The position numbers were made by a program, and so were the translations under genes. A DNA stretch of 64,000 nt. Origin: Rotaria macrura (lineage: Eukaryota > Rotifera > Eurotatoria > Philodinida > Philodinidae). The notes beneath the pieces are model-generated. The model made no database searches. It had not been told where the DNA came from and saw nothing but the letters and a program-made list of their open reading frames with translations. The first letter of the stretch is position 1, and every line of letters begins with the position of its first letter. Shown here piece after piece: positions 51,654 through 63,861 of the stretch. The stretch lies in the NCBI GenBank assembly GCA_900239685.1, contig OENT01000333.1:62001-126000 (forward strand). The letters are read 5' to 3'.

Positions 51654-52002
51654 TACTCTCTAAAAAAAAACCGTTTCCCAGAAAACCAACGAAAAAAGTT
51701 TGCGAGGCTTGGAAACCACTTTCTACTCTTGTGGAGTGTTTCAAGGGTTTTGGAGCTTTCGGAAACCCATTTTTTACCATCAGAAACTCGTAAACCGAAA
51801 ATGGTTTCCGAGCTTCGGGAAACATTTTCGGTTTACGAGTTTGCTACTATCGGAAACCTTTTAAGAGTTTCTGATGGTATTAAATGGGTTTCCAAAAGCT
51901 CGGAAACCCGTGAAACAGTTGCCGAGAGTAAGAAAATGGTTTCCGGGCCTCGCAAACGTTTTTGCGTTGGTTTTCTGGGAAACGGTATTTTTTTTCAGAG
52001 TA
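51654..52002. repeat. 349-bp foldback element with nested hairpin
   Basis: TACTCTC near the left edge and CAGAGTA at the right edge bound two arms of about 140-150 nt. Both carry ACCGTTTCCCAGAAAACCAA, GTTTGCGAGGC and CATCAGAAACTC in opposite orientation, with moderate mismatches. At the centre a second, nearly perfect hairpin (about 51787-51841) repeats CTCGTAAACCGAAAATG in both orientations. GGAAACC/GGTTTCC units recur about ten times. The whole can fold on itself from end to end. No coding capacity; a non-autonomous foldback/MITE-type transposon is the simplest reading. Confidence 0.8.
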
Positions 52003-55000
52003 TATGCACCATCCCAGTTAATAGAGGGAATCTTCCTTTTCCTACTCTTTTTCTTATCACTGTTTTCCTCTCGCCGTTGTTTTTCTTTATTTCTCTCTCT
52101 TCTTCTCATTTCTCGCTCGACCACGATTTCCTCGCTCTCTTGCTCTTTTATTCTTACGGAAAGTGTCTCTCATAGAGCGAAGAGAGAAAGAATAGTAGTG
52201 AACTTATTTGTCAGATTTGGTGAGTTGTAGTTGGAGTAAGTTGTAATCGGAACGAGCTAGACGTAGCGTGCGTATGCTTATTCAATTGCAGTTGTAGTCT
52301 GTACGAGTTAAAAGTAACTTGTGTGTGTGTGTGTCTTGTCCTCGATAAAAGAGCTGTGACTCACGCATACGAAAAGGGAGTGGATCTCTCCTCTCATCAT
52401 ATTTCTCTCATCTTATCCCCTTCATATCTCATCTCACTCTATTGCTTTCTCTTTATTCAATTCATCCGTCTCTTCCTCCTACTCAAGCTCTCTTATTCGT
52501 TGCAATCACCAAAACAACTCCATAATACACACTGCATCAAAACATTAAAGGAAAATGTATTGAAAGTAAGTACAAAACAGAATGATCTTTCGAGTACCTA
52601 TAAATAAAATTTTCCTACCTGAAATCATGATTCCTATTTGCACTGTCAATTTCGCTATCAATTTTCACTTTTCTGCTAAAACGTATACACACAGGTCGAG
52701 AAATCTGGGCTGGTTCCCAGAGGAAAACACCGGAAATCGACGTCGCGTAGAAGCCGTATCACGATAAACAGATTTGGTGATCGGGTTTATCCGGTTCGGC
52801 CCAGCATTGGCAGTACCCTGGCAAAACCACTAGTTGGATTCAGTCACGGGATTCCGGCGTTCAATTTCTGACGTTTCCCGATCGGTTCCCACTGGAAACG
52901 GTGTGTTTCCTGTGGGATTCAGCCGGAAATTCACGAAATACTGTTTCAGGTACTCTTGACGGGATTAGGAGTGACTTACAACTACTTAGTAAGTTTAGAA
53001 TTTTAATTATATTTGCTTCCTAACTTTTTGCCCTGTCGATGAATTTGGATAACTTTTTCTATGCTATCATTCTCTGTGTCCTTCACTGTCACACCGAATT
53101 TCAGCTGTGTAGTTCATACCATCGAGGACATATAAATCTTACACTGTGAAAAAGTCGTCCTTTATATGAAGATGTGCTAAGAAACGGATAATTTCTTAAT
53201 AAAAGATGAAAGAGAAAAATAATAATCGATGGTTCATTTTGTACAGTCTAAAATGCTCTTTCAAATGATATTTCTTTCGTACTTTTTTCTGCTTCTTTTC
53301 ATATCGATTCCCTTCAAATAGATAATTATAGACACTTATTCATTTTCGTGTAGACTCACCTTATTTTTTAATATTCTCTCCCTGGTGAAAGCTTGAAGAA
53401 ACGAATAGGTATTCAAAACAAAGGCAGCCAAGCTGAAAAACAATCGGTAAAAATAGTTTCTTGTGAACAGCTTTCTTCGTTGATGGAAGAAAACGATGTT
53501 TTTCTAACAATTCAAGTTCTACTCACCTTGTAGACTGCGACGTTTTGCGAATTCTTTCCCTAAGGAATTTCGAACAACTCATCAGTTTTTACTCACATTT
53601 CGATCATAAATTAAGTTCGCCGAATTGTATAATAGTTGACAAATTCGTCACTCTATTTGCCGCTCGACATAAATCTACATTATTCGATGAAATTTAGGTT
53701 CACATTTTTAAAAACGGAATGTAGACTCACATTTCTTTTGTGGCGTTCTAAATAAAAGTGAGTCAAAGTGAGTGATATTTTGTACCATTTGATTTGTTTG
53801 ACAGCCAAAAATTCTTTTGCATTTATTTCAGAAGAGCACAAAATACTTTTACTACTGAGAGTTGTTTTGAATCAGTATTGAGTTTCATTAACCGACGGTA
53901 TCAGTAGTACATTTCTGCTGAAATATCTTATATATCCCGACATATAAAATAAAGTGATGGGAAAAATTTGCAGTGTAACATATATATATATACAGTATAA
54001 TAAAATGTTATAATCAGAAATGATTTACGCTTTCTTTCAGTTCTTGGCGTGAATAGTACCAAAAATTTGCAAATCACTCATGTATATACGTAGATATTCT
54101 ATTGAAGTACTTTTCTCACGCGAAAAATGAGTTGAGCATTTGTCCACACGATTTTCCCTATGGGAAATAGAATATTTTCTATGCACTCCCATTTTTCTGC
54201 GTAGAGTCTATATATATGTACGCAGGGTTCTATTATTTTATCACTCTATTTTTCCGACATGATTTTTCCCGTGTAAATCCATATTTTTCGGATGAAATTT
54301 CTTTGCCTCGCTAATTAATGGGATTGAATAATGGTATATTGGATTTGGTATATATCTCTTGTCTGTTTCATATTATTTTTGACTCTACTTGTACTTATCC
54401 ACTGTGAATGTTCATTTTTGATACCGTTCAGATTATTGTTCAATCCTCGTTATGCACAGGCTAAGTGTGGACCGCGTCTTCACCTGAGAATTCAGGTCCA
54501 CAGCCACACCCTCTTTTCTAGTTTGTTTTTCTTAGAATTTTTATTTAAAACGTTTTTATCAATAATTTGAAACATCGTTGGCCAACTAGAGAATTTCTGA
54601 CAAGCTTCAAAATCTTTCAAAAAACTTAATAAAAAATAAAAATAATTTTTTTTTGTCAGGTGGAGCAGTATTGAACTTTAACAATGTTTTTATTTCTAAT
54701 ATTGGACGGAGCAAAAATATACTATTCTTAATTCCAACATCATACTTTGTAGAAAATTAAATTATCTATCTAGTAAGTCTATTTTAAAAATTTTTCAAGA
54801 TTGTTAGCATCGAGTAAAATCAGATGCAAACATGTGCTGTTGATTCAGGGCTATCCGCTATTTTTCAGTAGAATCAGCTTTGCGGAGTCATATAATTGAT
54901 TTTTTATAATCGTCACGTATCACATGGTGGAAGAGGGACTTCAAACAGCTTAAGTTTCATTATGTGAAAAAACACAGGTGATATCAAGTTGATTTCAGCT

Positions 55001-56350
55001 AAATTACTAAACAATAGAAATCTGAAACAATATGCTACATTTAAACAATCATTCGTCAGGTTAGTAATACGTTTAAAAATGCTGATATGATATTCTATTT
55101 CGAAAGAGGAGCATTTTTCAACTTATCATAAAGACAAATTTCAGAATGTTTTTCTCAAATTTTGTAACTTATATATTCGGATACAACACTAAAAACATTC
55201 GCTTTCGGTAGTTTTATTGCTCTTAGTCGTCTATGTATGCAATACTCTTTGATACTTCCAAATATGTAGAAGTCGTTCGAAAGTCAGGGACGTTTCCACT
55301 TTTTGAAAAAGTATCCTTCATCTCATTTTGTGGAACAAATAGAAGCTTCCAGAGAAAGCTATTGTTCGAAGATACCAAACTTTTAATTTGATCTTTTAAA
55401 TTGGCTCGTATATAGAATCAGTTACTGAGCCGAATTTCAATACAACCGATTCGGTTAGGCGGAAGATGCTCTGACTTTAGTTCTCACGTGCAAAAAATGT
55501 GTAGCTTTGTAGTTTTTGGTCATCATGACGAGTTCGAATTGATCTAATCGCATCAATGAGTAAGCAGATCTCTTAATCCATGCTGGCAATCAGTACTTAA
55601 ATACTTTGAAACATTCACATTTTGTTGTATGGTCATCTTTTTGAGTCCAGTAGCGATACGTTTTTCGTTACTTACAATTACAAGTCTATCTGATCAAAGG
55701 AAAATCCACATTTCTCTAAAAATGTGTTTTGAAGAGGTGAAATATGTACAGTAAATTTGTATATGGATCATTGGATAGTGTGAACAAAGCCTCGGAATTC
55801 ATAGGATGTCTGGGGCAGAATGTAAAAGCACCCACACAGAGAAACATTTGAGTCCAAATTAATGCAAGAAAGGTTAAAGAGACTTGAAAATTTACATGGA
55901 CGTTGGCTAAACAATGTTACAAATGATGATAGTTTGAAAAGCCGTTCAAATGCTTTCACTGGGTGACATTAGTGGAGCACTCATCGATATCTCTGCAATC
56001 TTGTTTTTATGAATTATTCTGTTTTTCAATATTTTTCTTGCTTGAATATTAGAATATGTTGAATTAGACTTGACAAAGCATATCATATTGGAGAAAGATC
56101 GGAGAAAAGCAATAGCATGCACTTTTAAAATTTGTATTATTTAAGAGAAATTTAAAGAAAAGAAAAGTAGTTAAAATTGATACTTCAGTATTGGTTTTTC
56201 GATTTCGTGAGCCAGTAGATATTTTTCTCTTCGAATAAATGTGCTATTAGAGAACATTCTATAGCCATTGAAACACGTAGCATTTCAAAAGCGATTCATT
56301 ACTTTATTACTAGCACATCTATTTTTTTATTTTAGAAATAGAAGTTTATA
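52003..56350. other. gene-poor interval with composition shifts
   Basis: About 4.3 kb without a supported gene. 52.02-52.20 and 52.38-52.51 kb are strongly pyrimidine-rich on plus (TCTCTCTTCTTCTCATTTCTCG), with a (GT)n run at 52320-52333. 52.69-52.98 kb is GC-richer and dense in GGAAAC/GTTTCC words. From 53 kb on the sequence returns to the AT-rich background, with a short TA run near 53.98 kb. Confidence 0.4.
52690..52980. other. GC-richer segment rich in GGAAAC words
   Basis: The segment holds CCGGTTCGGCCCAGCATTGG and GTTTCCCGATCGGTTCCCAC and stands out from the AT-rich flanks. No open frame with protein-like composition crosses it. The GTTTCC/GGAAAC words recall the foldback element 0.7 kb upstream, and the start (ACACACAGGTCGAGA) resembles ACACACAGATCGAAT at about 48886, so the two GC-rich patches may be fragments of one repeat family. 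Confidence 0.35.
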
Positions 56351-57343
56351 ATGATTCCAATAAACGTACTGTGGTTCATGCCATTGCTCATTTGTAATTA
56401 TGTAGCCCAATGTGCTCAACCTTATTTTCCTCCGCAAATAACATTTTCACCTGATAATGGTCAAACACTTATTGCAGTTGATGAATTGAATCAGAGAGCT
56501 TATAAAGCAATTTATTTCAAGCCATCACAAGGAGAATATTCATTTGTAATGCAAGATTTTCCATATGCCATACCGAATTCACCGGAATCAAAATACTATG
56601 TTCAGTTAGCTTGTACTTTTCCAGCGAATGGTTGCATATATGGAACATACTGGACATATGGTGGAAACGTATTTAATTCGTTTCCTTCACATTGGACTAG
56701 TGGTACTTCATTCAAAGTCGAAAATTATATTAAGTATAAATATGATATGATACATTCAAATATAATTACGGGAGACGAAGATCATTGGTATTCGAATCAA
56801 GAATGTCAAGTTGATAGTGGTGACAAATATCCATGTGAAGAAATTTATTTTCAGAAAAATACAGACATACCTCTTCGCTTTGTTCAAGTTATTCGTCAAG
56901 GATGGGTTGTAGCACAACGAACGACAAACTACAAAGTGATATCGATCGGAAAACCAGACGAGAGTTTATTTGAAACGATTCCAAAAGATTGGGCGTACCG
57001 TTGTAGAGATGTTACGCTCGGCGTTCAATATTATTCGCAAACAACAAAGGTGAAGTTAAATCAGAGTACGACTGTTCAGATCTGGCTCAATAGTCCACCG
57101 CATCGAATCAATGATAATGATACAGTCATCATAGAATGGCAACCATCGAAAACGTCTGCGTGCAAAGATTGTGTAACATGGACACCAGAATGCTTAAAAT
57201 TCGATAGCAATAATTTTCGAGAAAGACAAAACCTTACTGTCACACGTGTGAAAGATGAAGGCAAGCAAACTCTAACTCCGATCTTTTCTGGTGGTGGATT
57301 TGACATAGTTCCACCAGAAATTTTTCCATTTTTCATTGAATAA
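56351..57343 (+). CDS. secreted protein of unknown family, intronless
   Basis: A single exon encodes 330 residues, the only long intronless gene in the window. Residues 1-22 form a signal peptide (hydrophobic core VLWFMPLLICNYVA). The mature part has about nine cysteines, four of them near CKDCVTWTPEC and CRDV, several NxT/S sites, many aromatic residues and no membrane helix, so a disulfide-bonded extracellular protein is likely. The stretch GKPDESLFETIPKDWAYRC looks like the conserved end of a lipid- or sugar-binding extracellular fold, possibly distantly ependymin-like, but I cannot confirm this. The C-terminus GGGFDIVPPEIFPFF is Pro/Phe-rich. An acceptor-like tttattttag lies 15 nt before the ATG, so the 5' UTR may be spliced or trans-spliced. 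AATAAA occurs at 57374 and 57389. Confidence 0.75.
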   Translation: MIPINVLWFMPLLICNYVAQCAQPYFPPQITFSPDNGQTLIAVDELNQRAYKAIYFKPSQGEYSFVMQDFPYAIPNSPESKYYVQLACTFPANGCIYGTYWTYGGNVFNSFPSHWTSGTSFKVENYIKYKYDMIHSNIITGDEDHWYSNQECQVDSGDKYPCEEIYFQKNTDIPLRFVQVIRQGWVVAQRTTNYKVISIGKPDESLFETIPKDWAYRCRDVTLGVQYYSQTTKVKLNQSTTVQIWLNSPPHRINDNDTVIIEWQPSKTSACKDCVTWTPECLKFDSNNFRERQNLTVTRVKDEGKQTLTPIFSGGGFDIVPPEIFPFFIE

Positions 57344-60300
57344 ATTTATTTATTTCCTTTATAAATTATAACCAATAAAAATGAGAGAATAAATAAAAAA
57401 CAGTCAAGTTTTTAGATGGATGCGCCGATTTATAACAATCACAAATGGTTTACAATTGGAACCAGACTACCATCAGTAATACACAAAATGGACTGATTTG
57501 CAAAATAAACATCCAAGATGTTTGAACAAAATTATTGAATAGTGTATATTGAATTAGTTTTGTTCAAAGTCAAGAATTATGTTTATAAAAATTTGACCGA
57601 ATATCAATGAACATGACATTATGAGAAAAAGCAGCAAATGCGAAAATTCTTTTGAAACAAGACGACCTCTCACAATGTTGAGAGTTTCACTTGTTCCTTC
57701 GAGTTCTGTGCGAATTCCATCGATTTAGGTGACACAAAATTGAAGTGACACAAGCAGCAGCATCAAATAGTACCATGAAATTTGAAAATGTCATTTTTCA
57801 AAGTTTTTGGCAATAAAGTTTAACGTGCTAGCTTTTATATAAGATCGATTCTACATTCAACGATTCTGTGTAAGGATGTAGATGTCTTTTAATCCGAAAG
57901 TAAACTTGGGAAACTTGAATGCATTAGTATAATTGTATCGAATTACATTGCTTCAAAATGATTTGGAACTAGTATGCTAAACATATAGTATTAATTTGAT
58001 GTTATAGATGGGATGATGCTAATAGTTTGTTCTAAAGCAGCACCCATACGAATTATACGCAACATCATAGAAAATTATATATCACGTTTTCGTCGAATTG
58101 AATTTTTTCTGATCTTTCATGTGCGTCATAATCAGCAATTTTCGCTTGGATTAGACGTGTACTAAATCCAAACGGTTTAGATTTGAAGAGTTTTAATATT
58201 TTTGTTTACGTTCTGTACATGGTTAGTTTGTGTTTTGTATTGCAGCAGGTAGTATCCTAATAGTACATTCTCATACTTATAATTATTTGACTGAGATTGA
58301 TATATCACATAAAAATGAAATTGGGACTAGACAACCTTTAGTCTCACTAACGTTGCTCGACGTTAAAGTTTAGTTGTGGCTGTTAGTGTAGATGTGGGTT
58401 TGAAGAAAGAGAGTGTCAATATCCACACACACATTGAAATCTCCAGAGAGATTGATTATTATTGAACTTTTTTTTAGAGAATTCAACGTTAGAGTCTCCA
58501 CAAAAACATCTATCAATGGATGCTATTGATTTAGAAGTAAAATTCTATTCTTAGCAAAACTATCCATGCCATCAGAATCGCTAAAAAAATCCCCGATTCT
58601 CTCGTGATTTATTAGGACGATTAATCATGAGAGGTTATAGAGATGAAATCACTTTAAATATCGATTATTAAAGAGGTTTACAATGATCAAAAGTCATAGA
58701 ACTTGTCCCAAAAAGAAAACATCTTTTAAAGAAAATGTTTTTCCTGAAAAGTTGAGAACTATTTCGATATGGAGTTGGGAATTCGTTGTACCTCTATGTG
58801 GAAAATTGTTCTATTCTATTTTCGTAAGAAATGGCCAACACGAGTTTACGCTCCATCATTGACTTTTACAGATGTCTAATATGATAGCGCCGATTCCTTC
58901 TCTTTATTATTTACATGACTTTCTATTTACAAACGTACAGTTGTAGTACTTTGATTTTTCTCAGATTCGACTCCGTACTTTTTTCATGCGTAGTGGACAT
59001 GTTATCCATAAAACAGAATTCACGTCGTAGATCAATATAGTAAAAATCCGATTGAGATAAAACGAAAACATTTCTGGTAAACAAAAATGATGAAGATCAA
59101 GCTTATAATTTGGACTTAATAATGTTCGATAAAAATAATAATTTTATTCAATGATAAAATTTGTATTTGAAAAGTATGGTTATACTTAAAAACAAATCGA
59201 CACCGAATTTTAATTATTAATTTAGAAGCGTCTAAGAACAAGTATATTCCTCTTTCTAAAAATAAATACAGCAATTTTGCATTGAAACAAATATGTTCAT
59301 GTATTTTGTTAATATTACACGTACATATTACTGAATTTAAGTAAAAATAAATATATTTGTTCACCCCATGAAAATCACCGATTCTATCGTAATTATCTGA
59401 TTTATTATCGATTATTCGAGATTTATTGAAATATTTAAAAAATCGCTGATTTTTTCAACTATTGCGATCAGTCATCAAAACTGAGGCGATTTTGACTACA
59501 TGGATACCAACAGGCGGCACCAATAAATTTCAAGCTCAAAGTGCAATAGTCGTACATTTATATTCTTAGATCGACGTAGACACATGTATGAAAATAAGCT
59601 CTAAAACTTAGATCATAGTGCTGGTAGAAGTTTTTCTATATATTTCGTCAGAAATACAAGATGGCCATATTTTGGGTTTGAATATTGATGGTTGTGAATA
59701 TGCGTAGTATTTTTATAATAATCACTTGAAAAAAAGTCTAGGCGAAAAGAAAATGGAAATAGAAAGTAGTAAAGGAAGCAGCATAGAGAAGTTCATTTGT
59801 TCTAGCACATAAGTTCAAAGTACTTTTCAAAGTTATTAATGTTGCAAGCAAACAATAACAGTATCACAAGCTTTTTCATTTAGTTCTAACTATGTAATAT
59901 TAGAAGATCTGAATTTTGAGAAACTTGAATATTGAATCTTTCCATAAAAGACAAAATTCCTATTCATCACAAGCAATAACACTGTTGATCAAATGCTGAG
60001 AACTTCATTCTTTGTGTTACAACCGCTAGATTTCATTCGAATAGGTTTTGTTCCTTTTTTCTATCTGAATCAGAAAAACACGAGCAAAATTTTAAAAAAT
60101 CTTTGCTTCCGATCAGATGAATTCCCTTAGAAGATTTAATATGAATGCATCTTATTCTAGATGAACAAAGATCCAATTGCATGAAAAACTAAAAAACAAA
60201 TGCCAATTCTTGTCAGCATAATTCAATTTTTTGCTTATAGAAATTGAAACCTTTGATTTGATTTAGTTTTTAATTTTTTTTTATATCAATGAATTGGGTC

Positions 60301-60443
60301 TCTTTGTTGTTGGAAAAAAAGAAAATATTCTGCAATGTATTCGTTTTGTTTTTGAGTTCGTATGTTTTATTATTATTATTTTAAGCATATTCCCCAACAA
60401 CCTGTTTATTGGCTCACAACAATAAAAAAACAGTAAAAATCAA
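57344..60443. other. gene-poor interval, convergent 3' ends
   Basis: About 3.1 kb between the ends of the secreted-protein gene (plus) and the LRR gene (minus). AT-rich; no exon, RNA gene or inverted repeat I can support. AATAAA signals for the plus gene lie at its left edge and TTTATT (AATAAA on minus) at 60405-60410 serves the LRR gene. Confidence 0.5.
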
Positions 60444-63400
60444 TCATTCAACATTGGGTTTTACTTTAGCTGCACTAGAACGTAGTTTATTAAGTAATTC
60501 TTCATTAGTTTTAATATAGCATTCACTGGTCGAATTCGGTTGAAGGTCTTCTGAAAAAAAAAAGAATATTAATGAAAATATTTTATTTTCATTGATAGAA
60601 GTTCAAAGACACATACTTGGTGTTACTTTTCCAATAAGATAGTTAAATTTACCATTTTTTAATTGAGCAATATCCTTACAAATATTGATTGTCTCTTGAG
60701 TGACTACGGTATGCTAAATTGATAATAAGAATAATAAATAAAAACTAGAATTCTTATGAAATATTATTAAATCTTACTGAAAAATCAATTTCTCGGAATG
60801 AATTCGTTTCATTTGCTTTGACACAAAGAAAAACAGCAAGTACACCATCACTATTGATTTGATTATTTGCCATCTGAAACATATTTAATATTACAATTAC
60901 AAATATGAAATGAATCTTCAAGCTATGAAAAATATTTAAATCTATACTTTGAGAACTTGAAGTGAATCGTTCGATGTTATTGCTTGAGCAATAGCAAAAG
61001 CATTCGATGTATTCAATCGATTTCCGTTAATATTAAATTCTTCTAATGCACTATTTTGTTTAATACAATCAGCTAAAGCTTGTCCACTACTAGGTCCTAA
61101 GCCATTCATTTCGAGATTGCAACGTTTCAAGCGAACATTTTCCTACCAATGGAAAAATAAGATGCTTGAGCATAAATTTCTAGATTGATTTTTTTTGTTA
61201 TTAAAAAAATTATAATGCCTAATAGAAAATACAGTGAAAGAATGCGATCGGAAATGTATCGTGAAGGTCGCACACAAATAATAGAATAAAATATATCAGG
61301 AAACTCGTCCATCACGTCTTAAATGATCTGTTGTTGTTTTTACATGTTGAAATATATTTTTTAAACGTTCTTTTCGTAGGATCAATGGTTTCACTTAGTT
61401 TTAAACATCGCAAACTATGTTCAATTGTTTGGCATAAAAAATTTTCTCATTGAACAGTAGTTAGTTCACTGTAAAAGAGAGTGAACGCTGATTTCTTAAC
61501 TGACATATCATTTTAGATATTTTTAACTTGGAACGAATTACTCGAAGAAGTTCCTTTTGTATATAAAGCACATATATAGATATAAAACTACATTCGCAAA
61601 TAGGAGAACGACTAGACAGTTGAAATTCTAAGTGGTTGAAAAACGAGAACGTGTAATACTTTCGTCTTCCATATTGTGCAAGAATAAGTGATTTCAAAAT
61701 CTACATTTTTTGAAACAATCAACAAAAATGATCTGTTGTTAAGATAGGAATTCCTTTTCGACTGGTGAAACACGCAGTTCTCCAGCTACTGCTAGCATGA
61801 ACACGATCTTAGTTCTTTTTTTCACAGACGATAGTTTGATGATTCGTTAAATTCTTATATGTTCTATTTCTGATTACACTATTACATATACCTATTTGTT
61901 TTTCATGAAAAATTTGATTCACTTGAACAAAACAAAAGTGACAGATTAAAAAAAAAGTTTAATCTCATTCATTTCTGTATATACATACATACTTTAATTC
62001 CATTAACAAGATCAACGGCACTTCGTCCACGAAACTTATTCCAACTCAAGTCAATCGATTCTAGTGAATCGTTGCTACCTAGAAAATACTCAATCGATAT
62101 GTTAAATTTAGATTTGATCAAGAGTAAGTATTACTAATAAATGCACCGAGTATTTTGCCGCTTGCTTCACCAAAACAATTGTGACTTAAATCGAGTTCAC
62201 GTAGTATCTTGTTTTGCTAGAATTAAAATCGAATATGATTGCTTGATAGAAAATGATTCTAAGTCATTTCTTGTTTTCCCCTTCTCATACATGAAATAAT
62301 ATCTTTCTATATGTCGTAGATCATTCTCAGATCCGAGTTTGGATTAGGCAAATCAAAAATTAACCTACGACATATAAATAAAGTATGTGTAGAGATATTT
62401 ACTTCAAATGCTTCGATTAACTGTTCAATATCTTGTTCATTGAATTTATTCCCTAGAATAAGAATTTATTTAGATTCGAAACGAGAACATGTTCTTGATA
62501 CCTGATAAATTAATCTTTTTTAAATTTCGATTTAATATCAATAATCTACATAATTCATTTGTACCTTCTTCGCCACCGAGTCGATTATCAGCCACTGACT
62601 ATATTTCAATTCAGTCTTTTTTTTTCTCTTGTTTCTCTAACATGTACTACTTACTAATTCTTTAATCGAATCGTTGGTTAAAATTAATTGTGTAATATGT
62701 TTTGCGCATTGTTCCTGTAAATAATTTCCATCTAGGAAAAGATGCTCAATCGTCAGATTCGTCTATAAGTATAATAAAATGAATAACCTATGAAATTAGT
62801 TTTCTTTTTCTCAAGTTATATACACAAAGTGTTTTGGTTATTGCTCGCATGTCTTCGGTATCAAATTGATGATAACGTAATATCATTTCATTATCTTGTA
62901 CATGTGCGATGAAATATGAACACGGAATAGTATGTGCCTCTTGACATATTTCAATATATTGTTCTTTACCCGTCAGATCATGTTCTTTTTGTGCAACAGA
63001 TTCTATTTTTAAAATTGGATAGTTATTAAACTTGTTTTCTTTCTTTTTATGAAAAATGAAACAAAACATTTATTTGTATTAAATGATCTACCTGTATCGA
63101 TATCGGTATCATAATCTTCTGGAGTATGATTTTCACTTGCTGATGAAGATGACACTTCATCATCGACGCTTATATCATCATTATCATTATCATCGTTACT
63201 ACCGTCATCATCTATAGACAGAAGATGTGGTGAAAATGGTTTCTGATGTCGGTCTTCTATTTGTTTCTTAGGAGCGTTTTGTGGAATTCGATGTGGTATT
63301 TTCTTTCGAAGTTCTTCTAAAATCGTTTCATAAACTTTATCTTGTTGAATTTCAGTTATAAACGATGTTGGTATGAGTGAAAAGTCTGATAGATTTAATA

Positions 63401-63861
63401 CTTCATCGATATTTGCGTCTAAATAAAATAAAACAAAACAGATTTAATCAGTCATCTTTTTATTTTTAACGGTATACCAGTAACTTCAGTTATCAATTTA
63501 GGTGGTTCTGAATAATTCAACGATTGTCCATTGAGCCCGATAATGATTGATGTAGCTCCACTACTAATTCTTGTCGTACCAGAAACTACTCTTGGTTGAA
63601 CACCACCATCACCAACAATTCGTTTCGATGTAGAAGCAGTCTTTTTCGACGCTACTGTTGTAATAGTATTTGCTCGATCTCGCGTACGACCAGTATCCGA
63701 TTGAACGCGCTAGATATAATTAAGAAGAATAATAATGATTTTATCAAAGTAAATCTGCATTGAAATACTTGATTCAATTTTACAGGCATTTGTTTTGCAA
63801 AGAAGTTGCACGTTATGTATGCGAAATTCTTGTTTACACAACTTTGTTCACAGTTATGTTG
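60444..63861 (-). CDS. LRRC74-like leucine-rich repeat protein, 5' end outside window
   Basis: Thirteen exons in phase: 63861-63769, 63709-63478, 63418-63092, 63002-62824, 62762-62655, 62598-62502, 62452-62403, 62216-62135, 62078-61993, 61142-60948, 60873-60778, 60713-60617, 60550-60444; 582 residues visible. The N-terminal part is basic then disordered and acidic (Asp/Ser-rich around residue 180-210). A VPxS-like entry (IPCSYFIAHV) leads into at least seven ribonuclease-inhibitor-type repeats: LRELDLSHNCFGEASGKIL, LESIDLSWNKFRGRSAVDL, LEEFNINGNRLNTSNAFAIA and others. The LDLSWN-F-G-A motif followed by NGLG is the mark of LRRC74A/B. These repeats form a curved protein-binding solenoid; the partner is unknown. 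No start codon is seen before the window edge, so the gene is partial at 5'. Confidence 0.85.
62308..62376. repeat. short inverted repeat inside an LRR-gene intron
   Basis: TATATGTCGTAG (62308-62319) is mirrored exactly by CTACGACATATA (62365-62376) across 45 bp, within the intron between exons 62452-62403 and 62216-62135. Too small to be more than a tiny MITE remnant or an RNA hairpin. Confidence 0.5.

Noticed and set aside
51729-52230. Overlapping long frames on both strands at the foldback element
   Set aside because: They translate inverted-repeat DNA; repeated ETR/GNP words come from GGAAACC units, not a protein.
57076-57336. 86-codon minus-strand frame
   Set aside because: Antisense shadow of the secreted-protein gene.
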